Below the pieces are notes generated by a model. It was not told the DNA's origin, ran no database searches, and saw only the letters and a program-made list of their open reading frames with translations. 64,000 nt of DNA from Bacteroidota bacterium (GTDB lineage Bacteria; Bacteroidota; Bacteroidia; Flavobacteriales; Flavobacteriaceae), in the NCBI GenBank assembly GCA_023434025.1, contig JAEYTL010000018.1, positions 1 to 64,000 on the forward strand. Reading direction: 5' to 3'. The first letter of the stretch is position 1. Every line of letters starts with the position of its first letter. Position numbers and translations under genes: made by a program. Positions 45,215 through 53,318 of this stretch are shown here, piece after piece.

Positions 45215-46060
45215 GTGAAAAATCAATCGCTATTGATTGTGCTCTTTTTTTGTGCCGTTTTTCAACACATATCAGCCCAAGACGTTTTGGCAACACCAGA
45301 AAAATACACAGCCCGCAACAAAGGAAAATTTTATATTTACTGGGGAGGAAACCGGGAAACTTTCTCTAAATCAGACATCCGTTTCAAAGGGGCTGATTAT
45401 GATTTTACCCTTTATGATGTTTCTGCCCACGACAAGCCCAAAGGTTGGCATATCGACTATGTAAACCCCTGCCGGATGACCATTCCGCAAACGAATCTGA
45501 GGATCGGTTATTTTATTACAGACAAATACAATATTTCCATTGGCTTTGACCACATGAAATATGTGATGTATCAGGACAGGGCTGTTGATTATTCCGGTTA
45601 TTATCCCAATCAGGGAAATTTTGGAGAAACCCTGCCTAACGGACAGGTTTTGCTGACGGAAGATTTTTTAACGTTTGAACACACGGACGGTTTAAACTAT
45701 GTGAATACCGAAGTTTCACGGGTAGATGACATCTCCAAATGGTTCGGCATGACCAATACCGATCTGCTCCAGATTAATCTGACGGAAGGAATCGGGGGTG
45801 GATTTTTATACCCCAAAACCAATACCAAACTGTTTGACAAAGAACGCTACGATGAATTTCATATTTCCGGTTACGGCCTTTCTGCCAAAGCCGGGTTAAA
45901 CATTACCTTTTTGAAATACTTTTTTATTCAGGGTGAATTAAAAGGTGGTTATATCAACATGAACGACATCCGCACAACGCAAGATAAAGCAGACAGAGCA
46001 GAACAGGATTTCTGGTTTTTTCAGAAAATCTTAGTGGTTGGGGGAATTTTCAGGTTATAA
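45215..46060 (+). CDS. Secreted beta-rich protein, probable outer-membrane protein
   Basis: 281 residues from a GTG at 45215, with a signal peptide (M-KNQSLLIVLFFCAVFQHISA). The mature part is made of aromatic, strand-like segments: KGKFYIYWGGNRETFSKSD, TNLRIGYFITDKYNISIGF, GYGLSAKAGLNITFLKYFF and IQGELKGGYINM, and ends in KILVVGGIFRL. This is the look of a small outer-membrane barrel. The GNRETFSKSDIRFKG stretch seems a family hallmark, but no name is known to me. It follows kdsA by 22 bases and may be co-transcribed. Confidence 0.75.
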   Translation: MKNQSLLIVLFFCAVFQHISAQDVLATPEKYTARNKGKFYIYWGGNRETFSKSDIRFKGADYDFTLYDVSAHDKPKGWHIDYVNPCRMTIPQTNLRIGYFITDKYNISIGFDHMKYVMYQDRAVDYSGYYPNQGNFGETLPNGQVLLTEDFLTFEHTDGLNYVNTEVSRVDDISKWFGMTNTDLLQINLTEGIGGGFLYPKTNTKLFDKERYDEFHISGYGLSAKAGLNITFLKYFFIQGELKGGYINMNDIRTTQDKADRAEQDFWFFQKILVVGGIFRL

Positions 46061-46082
46061 GAGCCTGTATCATTTATATCTA

Positions 46083-46108
46083 AAATGCTTTCCTGACCGA
46101 AAGCATTT
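46083..46108. terminator. Bidirectional terminator between convergent genes
   Basis: AAATGCTTTC pairs perfectly with GAAAGCATTT around a 6-base loop, with T-run on the plus side and A residues on the other. It serves both the 45215 and the 46110 gene. Confidence 0.75.
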
Positions 46109-46109
46109 T

Positions 46110-46460
46110 TTATTTCATCAAACCGGACTGTTCGTGTAGTAAATCAACCAGAACAGTATTATCAATTTCGGCCAGACTTTTGTACTGAAGGGATTTTACC
46201 TGTGTTCTGCCCTCGCCTTTCAATTGATCCTGATGCAAAGTTAAATCATAACCCCTGAAAAAAGCCACATCAACAAATTGTTTTTTATGGCTGGCATTCA
46301 GATACAGAAATGGCTTTTTGCCCAGGTAATAAAACGGGATTTTGTATTTATACAGCAACTGTAATTCCGGCAGGGCTAATTCAATTACCGCCTGTAAATG
46401 CAACAACACCGAACGATAGGGTTCGGGTTGAAGCAGGATATATTCTTCGGCTGGTTTCAT
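46110..46460 (-). CDS. DUF1801 domain-containing protein
   Basis: 116 residues. The stretch YRSVLLHLQAVIELALPEL, YKIPFYYLGKKPFLYLN and VDVAFFRGYDL match DUF1801 (YdhG-like), a small alpha/beta family related in fold to CyaY/YjbR. Function unknown. A -7 element ends only 4 bases before the ATG, so the leader is very short or absent. Confidence 0.82.
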   Translation of the reverse strand: MKPAEEYILLQPEPYRSVLLHLQAVIELALPELQLLYKYKIPFYYLGKKPFLYLNASHKKQFVDVAFFRGYDLTLHQDQLKGEGRTQVKSLQYKSLAEIDNTVLVDLLHEQSGLMK

Positions 46461-46464
46461 TTTT

Positions 46465-46472
46465 CAAAAATA
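46465..46472 (-). promoter_or_regulatory. -7 element TATTTTTG close to the DUF1801 start
   Basis: Matches TAnnTTTG on the minus strand and ends 4 bases before the ATG, implying a nearly leaderless mRNA. Confidence 0.4.
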
Positions 46473-46510
46473 AATTAAAATTTGTTTGGTTGTAAAAGAA
46501 TTTATAATTT

Positions 46511-46532
46511 ACTTTGCATATCAAAGTACTTT
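46511..46532. promoter_or_regulatory. Palindromic operator 1 of the CreD locus
   Basis: TACTTTGCATATCAAAGTA (46510-46528) is a 7+5+7 palindrome followed by a third half-site (ACTTT). It starts 26 bases before the ATG of the first gene. A second copy has the same spacing before the gene at 47586. The likely ligand is the winged-helix regulator encoded between them. Confidence 0.65.
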
Positions 46533-46536
46533 AAAA

Positions 46537-47160
46537 ATGGAAAACGAGAAATACCTCAACGACCTTTCAGAAATCAAAAATCTGATGAACCGTTCCTCAC
46601 GTTTTTTATCGTTGAGCGGACTATCGGGAATTTTAGCCGGCACCTATAGCTTAATCGGTGCCTGGATGGCTTATAAAACCATTTATTTTGATACTTCAAC
46701 TATGGGAAGTTATAAAAACCTCATAATCTCTCAGGAAGCGGTTTACCGATTGTTATACATCGCATTCAGTATAATTTTTCTTTCTTTGATCACCGGAATT
46801 GTCCTTACTGCCCGTAAAGCTAAAAAATCAGAAGAACGTTTCTGGGATACTACCTCCAGAAGGTTAGTGATTAATTTTTCGATTCCGTTAGTCACGGGAG
46901 GCCTGTTTATTCTCTTTTTAATCGAAAAAGAAATGCTCAGTATCATTGCCCCGCTCACCTTAATTTTTTACGGCTTGGCTTGTGTTAATGCCAGTAAATA
47001 TACCTTAGGCGATGTTCGTTATTTGGGCATCACGATGATCATTCTGGGTTTGTTGTCAACCTGGTTCATTGGCTATGGTTTGCTTTTTTGGGCGTTAGGT
47101 TTTGGAATTTGTCATATTTTATACGGCAGTATCATGTACTTTAAATATGAAAGGGATTAG
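46537..47160 (+). CDS. Multi-pass membrane protein, first gene of the CreD locus
   Basis: 207 residues from ATG 46537 (MENEKYLNDLSEIKNLMNR). A short soluble N-terminus is followed by six predicted membrane helices (for example FLSLSGLSGILAGTYSLIGAW, LLYIAFSIIFLSLITGIVL and YLGITMIILGLLSTWFIG). Family not recognised by name. An in-frame ATG further upstream (46486) would run through the operator and is rejected. The palindrome upstream and the regulator gene downstream place it in one regulated unit with creD. Confidence 0.8.
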   Translation: MENEKYLNDLSEIKNLMNRSSRFLSLSGLSGILAGTYSLIGAWMAYKTIYFDTSTMGSYKNLIISQEAVYRLLYIAFSIIFLSLITGIVLTARKAKKSEERFWDTTSRRLVINFSIPLVTGGLFILFLIEKEMLSIIAPLTLIFYGLACVNASKYTLGDVRYLGITMIILGLLSTWFIGYGLLFWALGFGICHILYGSIMYFKYERD

Positions 47161-47242
47161 ATTTTTTGATTATCCGGTTGTTATATTATTCAAATTCCGT
47201 CAATCCGTGTTCTAAAAAAATTAATTTTCTTTCCTTTACAAA

Positions 47243-47539
47243 ATGAAAAACATCATCCAAAATATCAACAAAGCTTTTGACCATCGTATCCGGCTGGGCA
47301 TCATGTCTATTTTGATGGTGAATGAAAGTGCCGACTTTAACACGCTGAAAGAATTGCTGGGGGTGACCGACGGTAACCTGGCCTCGCATGCCAAAGCTCT
47401 GGAATCCGAGGAATATATTGCCATTGAAAAACAATTTATCGGCAAAAAGCCCAACACCAGCTATAAAGCCACCAAACTCGGAAAAAAAGCTTTCCGGGAA
47501 CATATTGAAGCCCTTGAGAAATTAATCCATAAAAGCTGA
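47243..47539 (+). CDS. Winged-helix transcriptional regulator (MarR/ArsR-like, HTH_34 type)
   Basis: 98 residues, essentially one winged helix: FDHRIRLGIMSILMVNESADF, the recognition region LKELLGVTDGNLASHAKALE, and a wing EEYIAIEKQFIGKKPNTSYK, ending in ATKLGKKAFREHIEALEKLI. Regulators of this small class commonly neighbour creD in Bacteroidota. The two identical-type palindromes upstream of 46537 and 47586 are the obvious binding sites. Signal unknown. Confidence 0.88.
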   Translation: MKNIIQNINKAFDHRIRLGIMSILMVNESADFNTLKELLGVTDGNLASHAKALESEEYIAIEKQFIGKKPNTSYKATKLGKKAFREHIEALEKLIHKS

Positions 47540-47559
47540 TCTGTTTTTTTTATCTACAA

Positions 47560-47581
47560 ACTTTGAAAAACAAAGTACTTT
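47560..47581. promoter_or_regulatory. Palindromic operator 2 of the CreD locus
   Basis: ACTTTGAAAAACAAAGTACTT begins exactly 26 bases before the ATG at 47586, as operator 1 does before 46537. It shares the ACTTTG-N5-CAAAGTACTTT pattern with operator 1. Confidence 0.65.
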
Positions 47582-47585
47582 TAAT

Positions 47586-48257
47586 ATGAAATCATTGCAA
47601 TTTTATTTCAACGTAAAAAAGAAAGAAATTATCGTTTTGAGTATTCTTTCGCTGTTCTGTTTTAGTTTGCTGCTTATCCGGGCAAAAGCTTCCAACAGTA
47701 TTTTCTTTTTCTTTTTAATCTGGAATCTGTTTTTAGGTCTTCTTCCCTACCTGATCAGTCAGTTCATTTTCTATTCTTTAAACCTCAGGGAGCATCAATT
47801 GCTCCGAATGGTTTCTTTACTGGTTTGGCTGCTCTTTTTACCTAACTCTTTTTACCTGCTCACTGATTTTTTTCACCTGAATAAATTCAATTCGGTTCCG
47901 GTCTGGTTCGACCTCATGCTCGTCAGTTCCTTTTCGTTAACCGGTTTTCTGTCAGGCATTTTTTCGCTATTTACCATCGAGAAAATCCTCACCGGCCACT
48001 ATTCTGTCAGAACCTCGCAAGTCATTCTTCTGCTGAGTTTATACTTAACCGCTTTTGGAATTTACCTGGGTAGATACCTTCGCTTCAACAGTTGGGATGT
48101 GCTTTCCAACCCCATTGACCTGATGATTTCCTGCATCAACTGTCTTTTTATTAAAGATGTACAGAACTTCACGCTGGGTTTCGGAACTTTTTTATTGGTC
48201 ATTTATTTTGTGGCCTCGTCATTGAAAATGATAGAAATCACTAAGGAAAATAATTGA
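47586..48257 (+). CDS. DUF1361 family membrane protein
   Basis: 223 residues with about six or seven membrane helices. The family core FLIWNLFLGLLPYLISQF, LLVWLLFLPNSFYLLTDFFHL and PVWFDLMLVSSFSLTGFLSG match DUF1361, an integral membrane family of unknown function. It is preceded by its own copy of the locus palindrome, so it is likely controlled with the first gene. Confidence 0.88.
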   Translation: MKSLQFYFNVKKKEIIVLSILSLFCFSLLLIRAKASNSIFFFFLIWNLFLGLLPYLISQFIFYSLNLREHQLLRMVSLLVWLLFLPNSFYLLTDFFHLNKFNSVPVWFDLMLVSSFSLTGFLSGIFSLFTIEKILTGHYSVRTSQVILLLSLYLTAFGIYLGRYLRFNSWDVLSNPIDLMISCINCLFIKDVQNFTLGFGTFLLVIYFVASSLKMIEITKENN

Positions 48258-48297
48258 TCAAAAAAACAGATAATGTAATAATCAAAAAAACAAATCT

Positions 48298-48621
48298 ATG
48301 ACTAAAAAAACCTATGTTTCCGTCACCGGAAAACTTTCCACACAAATAGCCATTGCTTCTTTTCTTATCGGAACGCTGCTTTTTGTTTTACATCAACTAT
48401 TTCCGGAAGCAAATGAGGTGTATATCATTGGCTTCTTTTATGTGCTGACCGCCTTATTGGTCAATGGCATCGTGGTGCTCAACCTCATTCATCATTTTAT
48501 TTTCTATCACAAACACCGGGATTATTTTGGCGTAAAAATTCTGATTGTTTTAGCCAATATTCCTGTAGCCGCACTCCTTTTTTACCTGACCATTAACGAT
48601 ATCAATCTGTTTTATGACTGA
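48298..48621 (+). CDS. Small membrane protein of the CreD locus
   Basis: 107 residues with three membrane helices: IAIASFLIGTLLFVLHQLF, IGFFYVLTALLVNGIVVLNLI and ILIVLANIPVAALLFYLTI. Family not recognised. It lies between the DUF1361 gene and creD with short gaps (40 and 62 bases), so it is probably part of the same transcript. Confidence 0.8.
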   Translation: MTKKTYVSVTGKLSTQIAIASFLIGTLLFVLHQLFPEANEVYIIGFFYVLTALLVNGIVVLNLIHHFIFYHKHRDYFGVKILIVLANIPVAALLFYLTINDINLFYD

Positions 48622-48640
48622 TAACGGAAAGAATCAGAAT

Positions 48641-48683
48641 AGTCTAAAAATCAAATTATCCAACAATCTAAAATCTAAAAATC
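48641..48683. repeat. AATCTAAAA-word intergenic tract before creD
   Basis: Repeats of AGTCTAAAAATC, CAATCTAAAATC and TAAAAATC run up to the creD ATG. It resembles the tract at 23759-23804. Confidence 0.5.
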
Positions 48684-50027
48684 ATGGAAAAACAACCCAA
48701 TTTCTTTCAGTCCAACACCGCTAAAATCATCATGGTTGGCTTTTTAACGCTTATTTTACTGATTCCGCTGCAGTTTGTCAAAAACTTAATCGGAGAACGT
48801 TCGCAACGCCAAAAAGAAGTCGTTTCCGAAACCTCCGAAAAGTGGGGAGAAGCTATTTATTTTTACGGTCCGGTCTTAAAAGTTCCCTACAAACAAACCA
48901 GTGAAGTAATTGAATATGATGCCAAAACCAACGCACAGGTAAAAAAGTACGTTACTGAAACCAAACTGGCTTATTTCTTCCCGGAAGAATTAAAAAACAC
49001 CACCGATGTCGCGATGGTCAAACCTTTGCAACGCAGTTTATATAAGTCGAATGTGTTTACTGCCCAAATGGATTTTTCAGGCAGTTATGTGGTTCCTGAT
49101 TTCAAAATCCACAACATCGCTGACGAAAATATTTTATGGGACAAAGCCACAGTGATAATCAGAACCACCAATTTAAAAAGCATCAAAAGTCAGGTAAACC
49201 TGAAAATGGGTGATTCTGTTTACCGTTTTGAACCGACACAAAACAAGCAAAACGATGCGATGTCAACCTTAGAAACCGGGTTAGTGAACTTACAACCGCT
49301 TCTGCAAAACAAAAAGCAAAATTTCGCATTTAACATCAATTACAACGGCAGCAAGATGATTCACTATGCTCCGATCGGGAAAACAACTTCGGCAAAAATG
49401 ACCTCCAACTGGCCGTCACCGAGTTTTTCGGGTAACTTTTTACCGAATGACAAAAACAAGAAAATCACTGCCAAAGGATTTGAAGCCGAATGGGAAGTAT
49501 TACACCTCAACCGGCCTTTTCCGCAACAGTCGTTTGAAACATTACCTAATGTAAAACCACACGCTTTTGGAGTAGATTTTATCACGACGGTGGACGAATA
49601 CCAACAAAACGAACGGGCTTCGAAATACGGATTTTTAGTAATCGGGCTGACGTTTTTAATTTTCTTCCTGATTCAGAGCATCAGCAAAATCAACATACAT
49701 ATTTTTCAGTATTCCATGATCGGGCTGGCGTTGATTATGTTCTATACGCTGCTGATTTCCATCACCGAGCACAGTAGTTTCACGTTGGCGTATGTAGTTG
49801 CCGGTGTGTCGGTAATTGTGCTGATTTCGCTCTACTCAATTTCAATTTTAAAGAACAAAAAGTTTCCGGCCTTTATCGGGATTTCACTTTCGTTTTTATA
49901 CACCTTTATATTTGTGATCATCCAGATGGAAGATTACGCCTTGCTGACTGGCAGTATCGGCCTGTTCCTGATTTTAGCCGCAGTAATGTACTTTTCGAGA
50001 AAGATTGACTGGGGAGCAGGGAATTAA
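48684..50027 (+). CDS. creD: Inner-membrane protein CreD
   Basis: 447 residues. N-terminal helix (IIMVGFLTLILLIPLQFV) then the family start LIGERSQRQKEVVSETSEKWG. A large extracytoplasmic beta-rich domain (about 40-310) contains MDFSGSYVVPDF and FEAEWEVLHLNRPFPQ. Several C-terminal helices follow (from YGFLVIGLTFLIFFLIQ). YVVAGVSVIVLISLYSISIL is typical. CreD is linked to envelope integrity and beta-lactam or colicin tolerance in enterobacteria; in this group it is paired with a winged-helix regulator rather than CreBC. Confidence 0.92.
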   Translation: MEKQPNFFQSNTAKIIMVGFLTLILLIPLQFVKNLIGERSQRQKEVVSETSEKWGEAIYFYGPVLKVPYKQTSEVIEYDAKTNAQVKKYVTETKLAYFFPEELKNTTDVAMVKPLQRSLYKSNVFTAQMDFSGSYVVPDFKIHNIADENILWDKATVIIRTTNLKSIKSQVNLKMGDSVYRFEPTQNKQNDAMSTLETGLVNLQPLLQNKKQNFAFNINYNGSKMIHYAPIGKTTSAKMTSNWPSPSFSGNFLPNDKNKKITAKGFEAEWEVLHLNRPFPQQSFETLPNVKPHAFGVDFITTVDEYQQNERASKYGFLVIGLTFLIFFLIQSISKINIHIFQYSMIGLALIMFYTLLISITEHSSFTLAYVVAGVSVIVLISLYSISILKNKKFPAFIGISLSFLYTFIFVIIQMEDYALLTGSIGLFLILAAVMYFSRKIDWGAGN

Positions 50028-50057
50028 ATTTTTTCAACAGTTAAATTATCTTCGTTT

Positions 50058-50086
50058 TTAAACCATTAAGAAATTAAGGTTCATTA
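50058..50086. repeat. ATTAAG-word tract after creD
   Basis: AACCATTAAG, AAATTAAGG and TTCATTAAG follow each other in the creD 3' region. It is a degenerate simple repeat. Confidence 0.45.
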
Positions 50087-50300
50087 AGCTTGCTTGATGA
50101 AGTTGGTTTCTTGGTGGTTTTTGCTTTGTTGATAAGAATAACCCGGTAAACCATTCCTTTCTCAAGCCAGTCTTCTATTTTTTAGCCAAATCAATTTGCT
50201 TCAGGCTTTTTCCTTCCCGTAATTTCACAATTAGCATCGCAGCTTTTCTTGCATTCGTGCAGATGAAAAAGGTAATAATAACCAACATCCGATTCTCATC
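50074..50300 (-). pseudogene. Remnant of a small gene with a frameshift
   Basis: On the minus strand an open frame reads NARKAAMLIVKLREGKSL then KQIDLAKK and stops. If one A is restored to the A6 run at the stop, it continues IEDWLEKGMVYRVILINK and ends in a Lys/Ser-rich tail with a proper TAA at 50074. No start codon or family is recognised. The smooth reading across the shift suggests a decayed gene rather than chance, but the remnant is short. Confidence 0.35.
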
Positions 50301-50371
50301 ATTTCGCAACCTGTAACAAAATCAGCTTTTTAAAGACAAATTGTTGTTATAAATGAACACCATAAACCGCT

Positions 50372-51382
50372 ATGCATAAATTACGAATTCTTTTTATTCT
50401 ATCCTTATTTTCAATCAACGGTTTCTCTCAGGCAGATACGGTGCGGCATTACATTGACACCACGTTGATTTTACTTAAAAACAATTCATTGTATTCCAAA
50501 AAAGTAGATTGGAAATTGGTCAGCCAACAGGTCAGGGACAAATCCAAAACGGCCAGAACCAAGGCAGAGACTTTTGAGGCACTCAAAATTGCATTCGATG
50601 CGTTAAACGACAAACACGCGGCCTATTATCAGTATGATGACCAATACAAACCGGAAAACCCGCAACTTAATGCCAGAATTACCGACTCGTTAAAAGCGGC
50701 CTGGAAACGCGGCCTGAAAATTGAAAATAAAATGATCGGCAACATTGCCTATATCAGTATTCCGACAATGGGCGTCGGCAAACAGGCAGATATTGACCGG
50801 TATGCCAATTGGATCTATGATGCAGTCAACCAACTGAATGACAAGCAGCCGAAAGGATGGGTTGTTGATTTACGAATGAACGGAGGCGGAAACATCAGAC
50901 CCATGTTAGGCGGTTTAGCAATGTTTTTCAAAGATGGCATTTATACCTACTACATCGACAAAGACGGAATTACCAGTGATGAAGCCGGCTTTCAAAATGG
51001 TGATTTTGTGATAGACGGAAAAATACAAGCAACCATTACGTCCAAAATGAAGGCTATTGATCATGCTAAGGTTGCCATACTCATTGGGCCAGGAACGGCG
51101 AGTTCAGGAGAAGGCGTTGCGGTTGTTTTTAATCAACGAGAAAATTCAAAGTCATTTGGAACAGATTCAGCCGGGCTGGCAAATGCAACCAACGGCTTTG
51201 TTTTCAATTATAATCTTTCTTATTTCTTGCTTTCGGTAGCTAAAATTGCCAATAAAAACAAAGTGGTGCTTCCGGAAATAGTGAAACCGGATATCTATGT
51301 AACCGAAAACGAATCTTTTGCCGATCTTCCCAATGATCCTGCGGTAAAAGAGGCTTTAAAATGGCTTCAGACAGGAAAATAG
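50372..51382 (+). CDS. S41 family peptidase
   Basis: 336 residues with a signal peptide (MHKLRILFILSLFSINGFSQ). The tail-specific protease fold is visible: IGNIAYISIPTMGVG, GWVVDLRMNGGGNIRPM (the conserved DLRxNxGG) and the nucleophile Ser in IGPGTASSGEGVAVVF (about residue 245). No PDZ domain is seen, so it is the short form related to C-terminal processing peptidases and interphotoreceptor-retinoid-binding proteins. It is periplasmic or surface-located. Substrate unknown. Confidence 0.88.
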   Translation: MHKLRILFILSLFSINGFSQADTVRHYIDTTLILLKNNSLYSKKVDWKLVSQQVRDKSKTARTKAETFEALKIAFDALNDKHAAYYQYDDQYKPENPQLNARITDSLKAAWKRGLKIENKMIGNIAYISIPTMGVGKQADIDRYANWIYDAVNQLNDKQPKGWVVDLRMNGGGNIRPMLGGLAMFFKDGIYTYYIDKDGITSDEAGFQNGDFVIDGKIQATITSKMKAIDHAKVAILIGPGTASSGEGVAVVFNQRENSKSFGTDSAGLANATNGFVFNYNLSYFLLSVAKIANKNKVVLPEIVKPDIYVTENESFADLPNDPAVKEALKWLQTGK

Positions 51383-51391
51383 ACATGGGTA

Positions 51392-51547
51392 CTATATCAC
51401 CCGATAAAACTCATGCTCCAAAGTCTTCTGACTTTGCGGCTAACCTCCGGGCATCGCATAATCTCCAAGCAAATAAACATTTTCATCACAAGCCGGTTCC
51501 ATAAAAAGCATCTCAGTTCCGGATAACCGAAATCTTTCCTGAAACAT
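51392..51547 (-). pseudogene. Possible decayed small gene
   Basis: On the minus strand, ATG at 51547 opens MFQERFRLSGTEMLFMEP and runs 35 codons to a TAG at 51440. The same frame then continues PQSQKTLEHEFYRVI to a second stop at 51392. The even composition on both sides suggests a single nonsense mutation in a small gene. Not recognised, and chance is possible. Confidence 0.25.
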
Positions 51548-51657
51548 ACTTTTTAATTCAATTCAAAAAAAGAATATATTTGACTGAAAAAAACGGAATA
51601 ACCGTTCGGCCGTTGAAGCAAGTGTATATAGTCTCCTGAGAAACACGAAACAAACCG

Positions 51658-52422
51658 ATGAAATTCGACAAACATTTTCCGACAGACCAACTTAAACCCT
51701 ACATCCGCTATTTTGTAGTGTCGGAACATGAATTGGAACAGGCGTACAAGGTCTTCCCCTCATCCGGACTGGTCATTGGCTTTCAGTACAAAGGAAAACT
51801 GGCGAGCATTAAAGACAATACCATAACACCACTGTCTTCGGCAGGAATAACCGGCATTTCTGACCGTTACAAAATCTTTAAAAACTCGGCAGGTATAGGC
51901 ACTATATTGGTTTACTTCACCGAAATAGGTTTTACACATTTTACTTCGCATCCGGCCAATGAACTCTTTAATCTGAGTCTTTCATTAGACAACATTTTTG
52001 AGAAAAACGGCGTATCGGAAGTAGAAGAAAAATTGGTTTCGGCAACAACTGACCCACAACGGATAAAAGTCGTTGAACAGTTTTTATTATCGCATCTCAA
52101 AGACATTCAAACAGACAAATTGATTGTGGAAGCCGTGAAACTCATCTACCAGAGCAATGGAACTATCCGCATAAAAGAGCTAAATGAAAAACTGTTTATC
52201 AGCCAAAATCCATTTGAAAAACGATTTCGAAAAGTGGTGGGAACAACCGCCAAAAAATTTGCTTCCATTGTCCGTTTCAATGCTGTTCTTAACAAGCTGA
52301 ACGAAACAAAAACACTGACTGAAATTTGTTACGAAAACAACTTCTTTGACCAGGCCCATTTTATCAAAGACTTCAAACAGTTTACAGGCGACACACCTGA
52401 AAATTTTAAACGCTTCTTATAA
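51658..52422 (+). CDS. AraC family transcriptional regulator
   Basis: 254 residues. The N-terminal cupin-like domain starts FDKHFPTDQLKPYIRYFVVSE, the form seen in many Bacteroidota AraC regulators. The C-terminal HTH (about 150-252) has IRIKELNEKLFISQNPFEKRFRK and TLTEICYENNFFDQAHFIKDF then GDTPENFKRF. The small DUF1398 gene follows after 70 bases, suggesting it is the target or partner. The inducer is unknown. Confidence 0.9.
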   Translation: MKFDKHFPTDQLKPYIRYFVVSEHELEQAYKVFPSSGLVIGFQYKGKLASIKDNTITPLSSAGITGISDRYKIFKNSAGIGTILVYFTEIGFTHFTSHPANELFNLSLSLDNIFEKNGVSEVEEKLVSATTDPQRIKVVEQFLLSHLKDIQTDKLIVEAVKLIYQSNGTIRIKELNEKLFISQNPFEKRFRKVVGTTAKKFASIVRFNAVLNKLNETKTLTEICYENNFFDQAHFIKDFKQFTGDTPENFKRFL

Positions 52423-52492
52423 AAACGATTTTTTACAATTCCGCTGATGGTAAAAATTGCAACTTTGCCCTGTCATTATAAAGCAATAGGCA

Positions 52493-52984
52493 ATGAAGAA
52501 AATAAGCGTTAAATCAACAATCATTTTCGCAAGCCTAAACTGTATAATTGCGTGTAGTACAGCAAATCGTTTAACAATAAAAAATCAAGAAAACATGTTT
52601 ACCGCAGAACAAATTAAAACCGCCCACAGCAAGGTAAAATCAGGAGCAGATTTTCCTTCCTACATCAAAGAAATCAAGGCATTAGGTGTCACGCATTACG
52701 AAGCGTATGTAACCGATGGCCATATTGACTACCACGGAGCCAACGAACACACCGCCAAAGTACCGGCAAAATACGCCCCGTTGGTCATTGCCGGCACCGT
52801 AAAAACCGAGGAATTTAAAGCGGAATTGGTGGCTCATCAACAGGGAAAAACAGACTACCTGACGTTCATCAGACAATGTGCGGCATTGGGTGTTGAGAAA
52901 TGGGAAATCTGTATGGATAAAATGACCTGTACGTATTTTGATAAGGGAGGGAACGAAATTTTAGCAGAGCAAATTCCGCAGTAA
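52493..52984 (+). CDS. DUF1398 family protein with possible lipoprotein leader
   Basis: 163 residues from ATG 52493. The conserved domain begins at the internal Met of MFTAEQIKTAHSKVKSGADF (ATG 52595) and contains ALGVTHYEAYVTDGHIDYHG and ALGVEKWEICMDKMTCTYFD, the DUF1398 pattern. Most relatives start at that internal Met. Here the extra 34 residues look like an SPII signal (ISVKSTIIFASLNCIIAC, then STANR), so either the protein is exported or the true start is 52595. It follows an AraC regulator and ends at a strong terminator. Confidence 0.82.
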   Translation: MKKISVKSTIIFASLNCIIACSTANRLTIKNQENMFTAEQIKTAHSKVKSGADFPSYIKEIKALGVTHYEAYVTDGHIDYHGANEHTAKVPAKYAPLVIAGTVKTEEFKAELVAHQQGKTDYLTFIRQCAALGVEKWEICMDKMTCTYFDKGGNEILAEQIPQ

Positions 52985-53013
52985 AACGACCCTCAACATG
53001 GTTTAAGAAAGCA

Positions 53014-53046
53014 AGGCTGAAGTATGTACTTCAGCCTGTTTTTTCT
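53014..53046 (+). terminator. Terminator after the DUF1398 gene
   Basis: AGGCTGAAGTA pairs perfectly with TACTTCAGCCT around a 2-base loop and is followed by T residues. It starts 30 bases after the stop. Confidence 0.8.
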
Positions 53047-53119
53047 TGGACTTTTGTACCGGAACAAAAGAACGTATCTGGGTTGTACCGTAAATCTACC
53101 GATTGGTAATGAATCCTGC

Positions 53120-53272
53120 TTAAAAGGATAGCCGGGCAGTTAACGGCTTTGCTTCTGCGGCATCTCTCAACTCCTCATCACGGTTACTTACGTCAGTAAC
53201 ATGGCTACCGGAAACCATGGTAAAGCCTCTTCCCTTCTTAAACCTCTTTACTTGTCCTGAAAAACACAACAT
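53120..53272 (-). CDS. Short open frame, unassigned (low confidence)
   Basis: 50 codons on the minus strand from ATG 53272 (MLCFSGQVKRFKKGRGF ... TARLSF). It is rich in Arg, Lys and Asp/Glu and reads like protein, but the opposite strand is also open over the same bases. It lies in a 565-base gene-free gap (52985-53549). No family recognised; it may be a remnant or a conserved non-coding element. Confidence 0.25.
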   Translation of the reverse strand: MLCFSGQVKRFKKGRGFTMVSGSHVTDVSNRDEELRDAAEAKPLTARLSF

Positions 53273-53318
53273 CTACTCTCACCTTCCTGCTTATTAATGT
53301 GTAAGATTATGATTATGA

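Noticed and set aside
47186..47503. Minus-strand open frame of 105 codons
   Set aside because: Lies antisense to the winged-helix regulator, which has clear family motifs.
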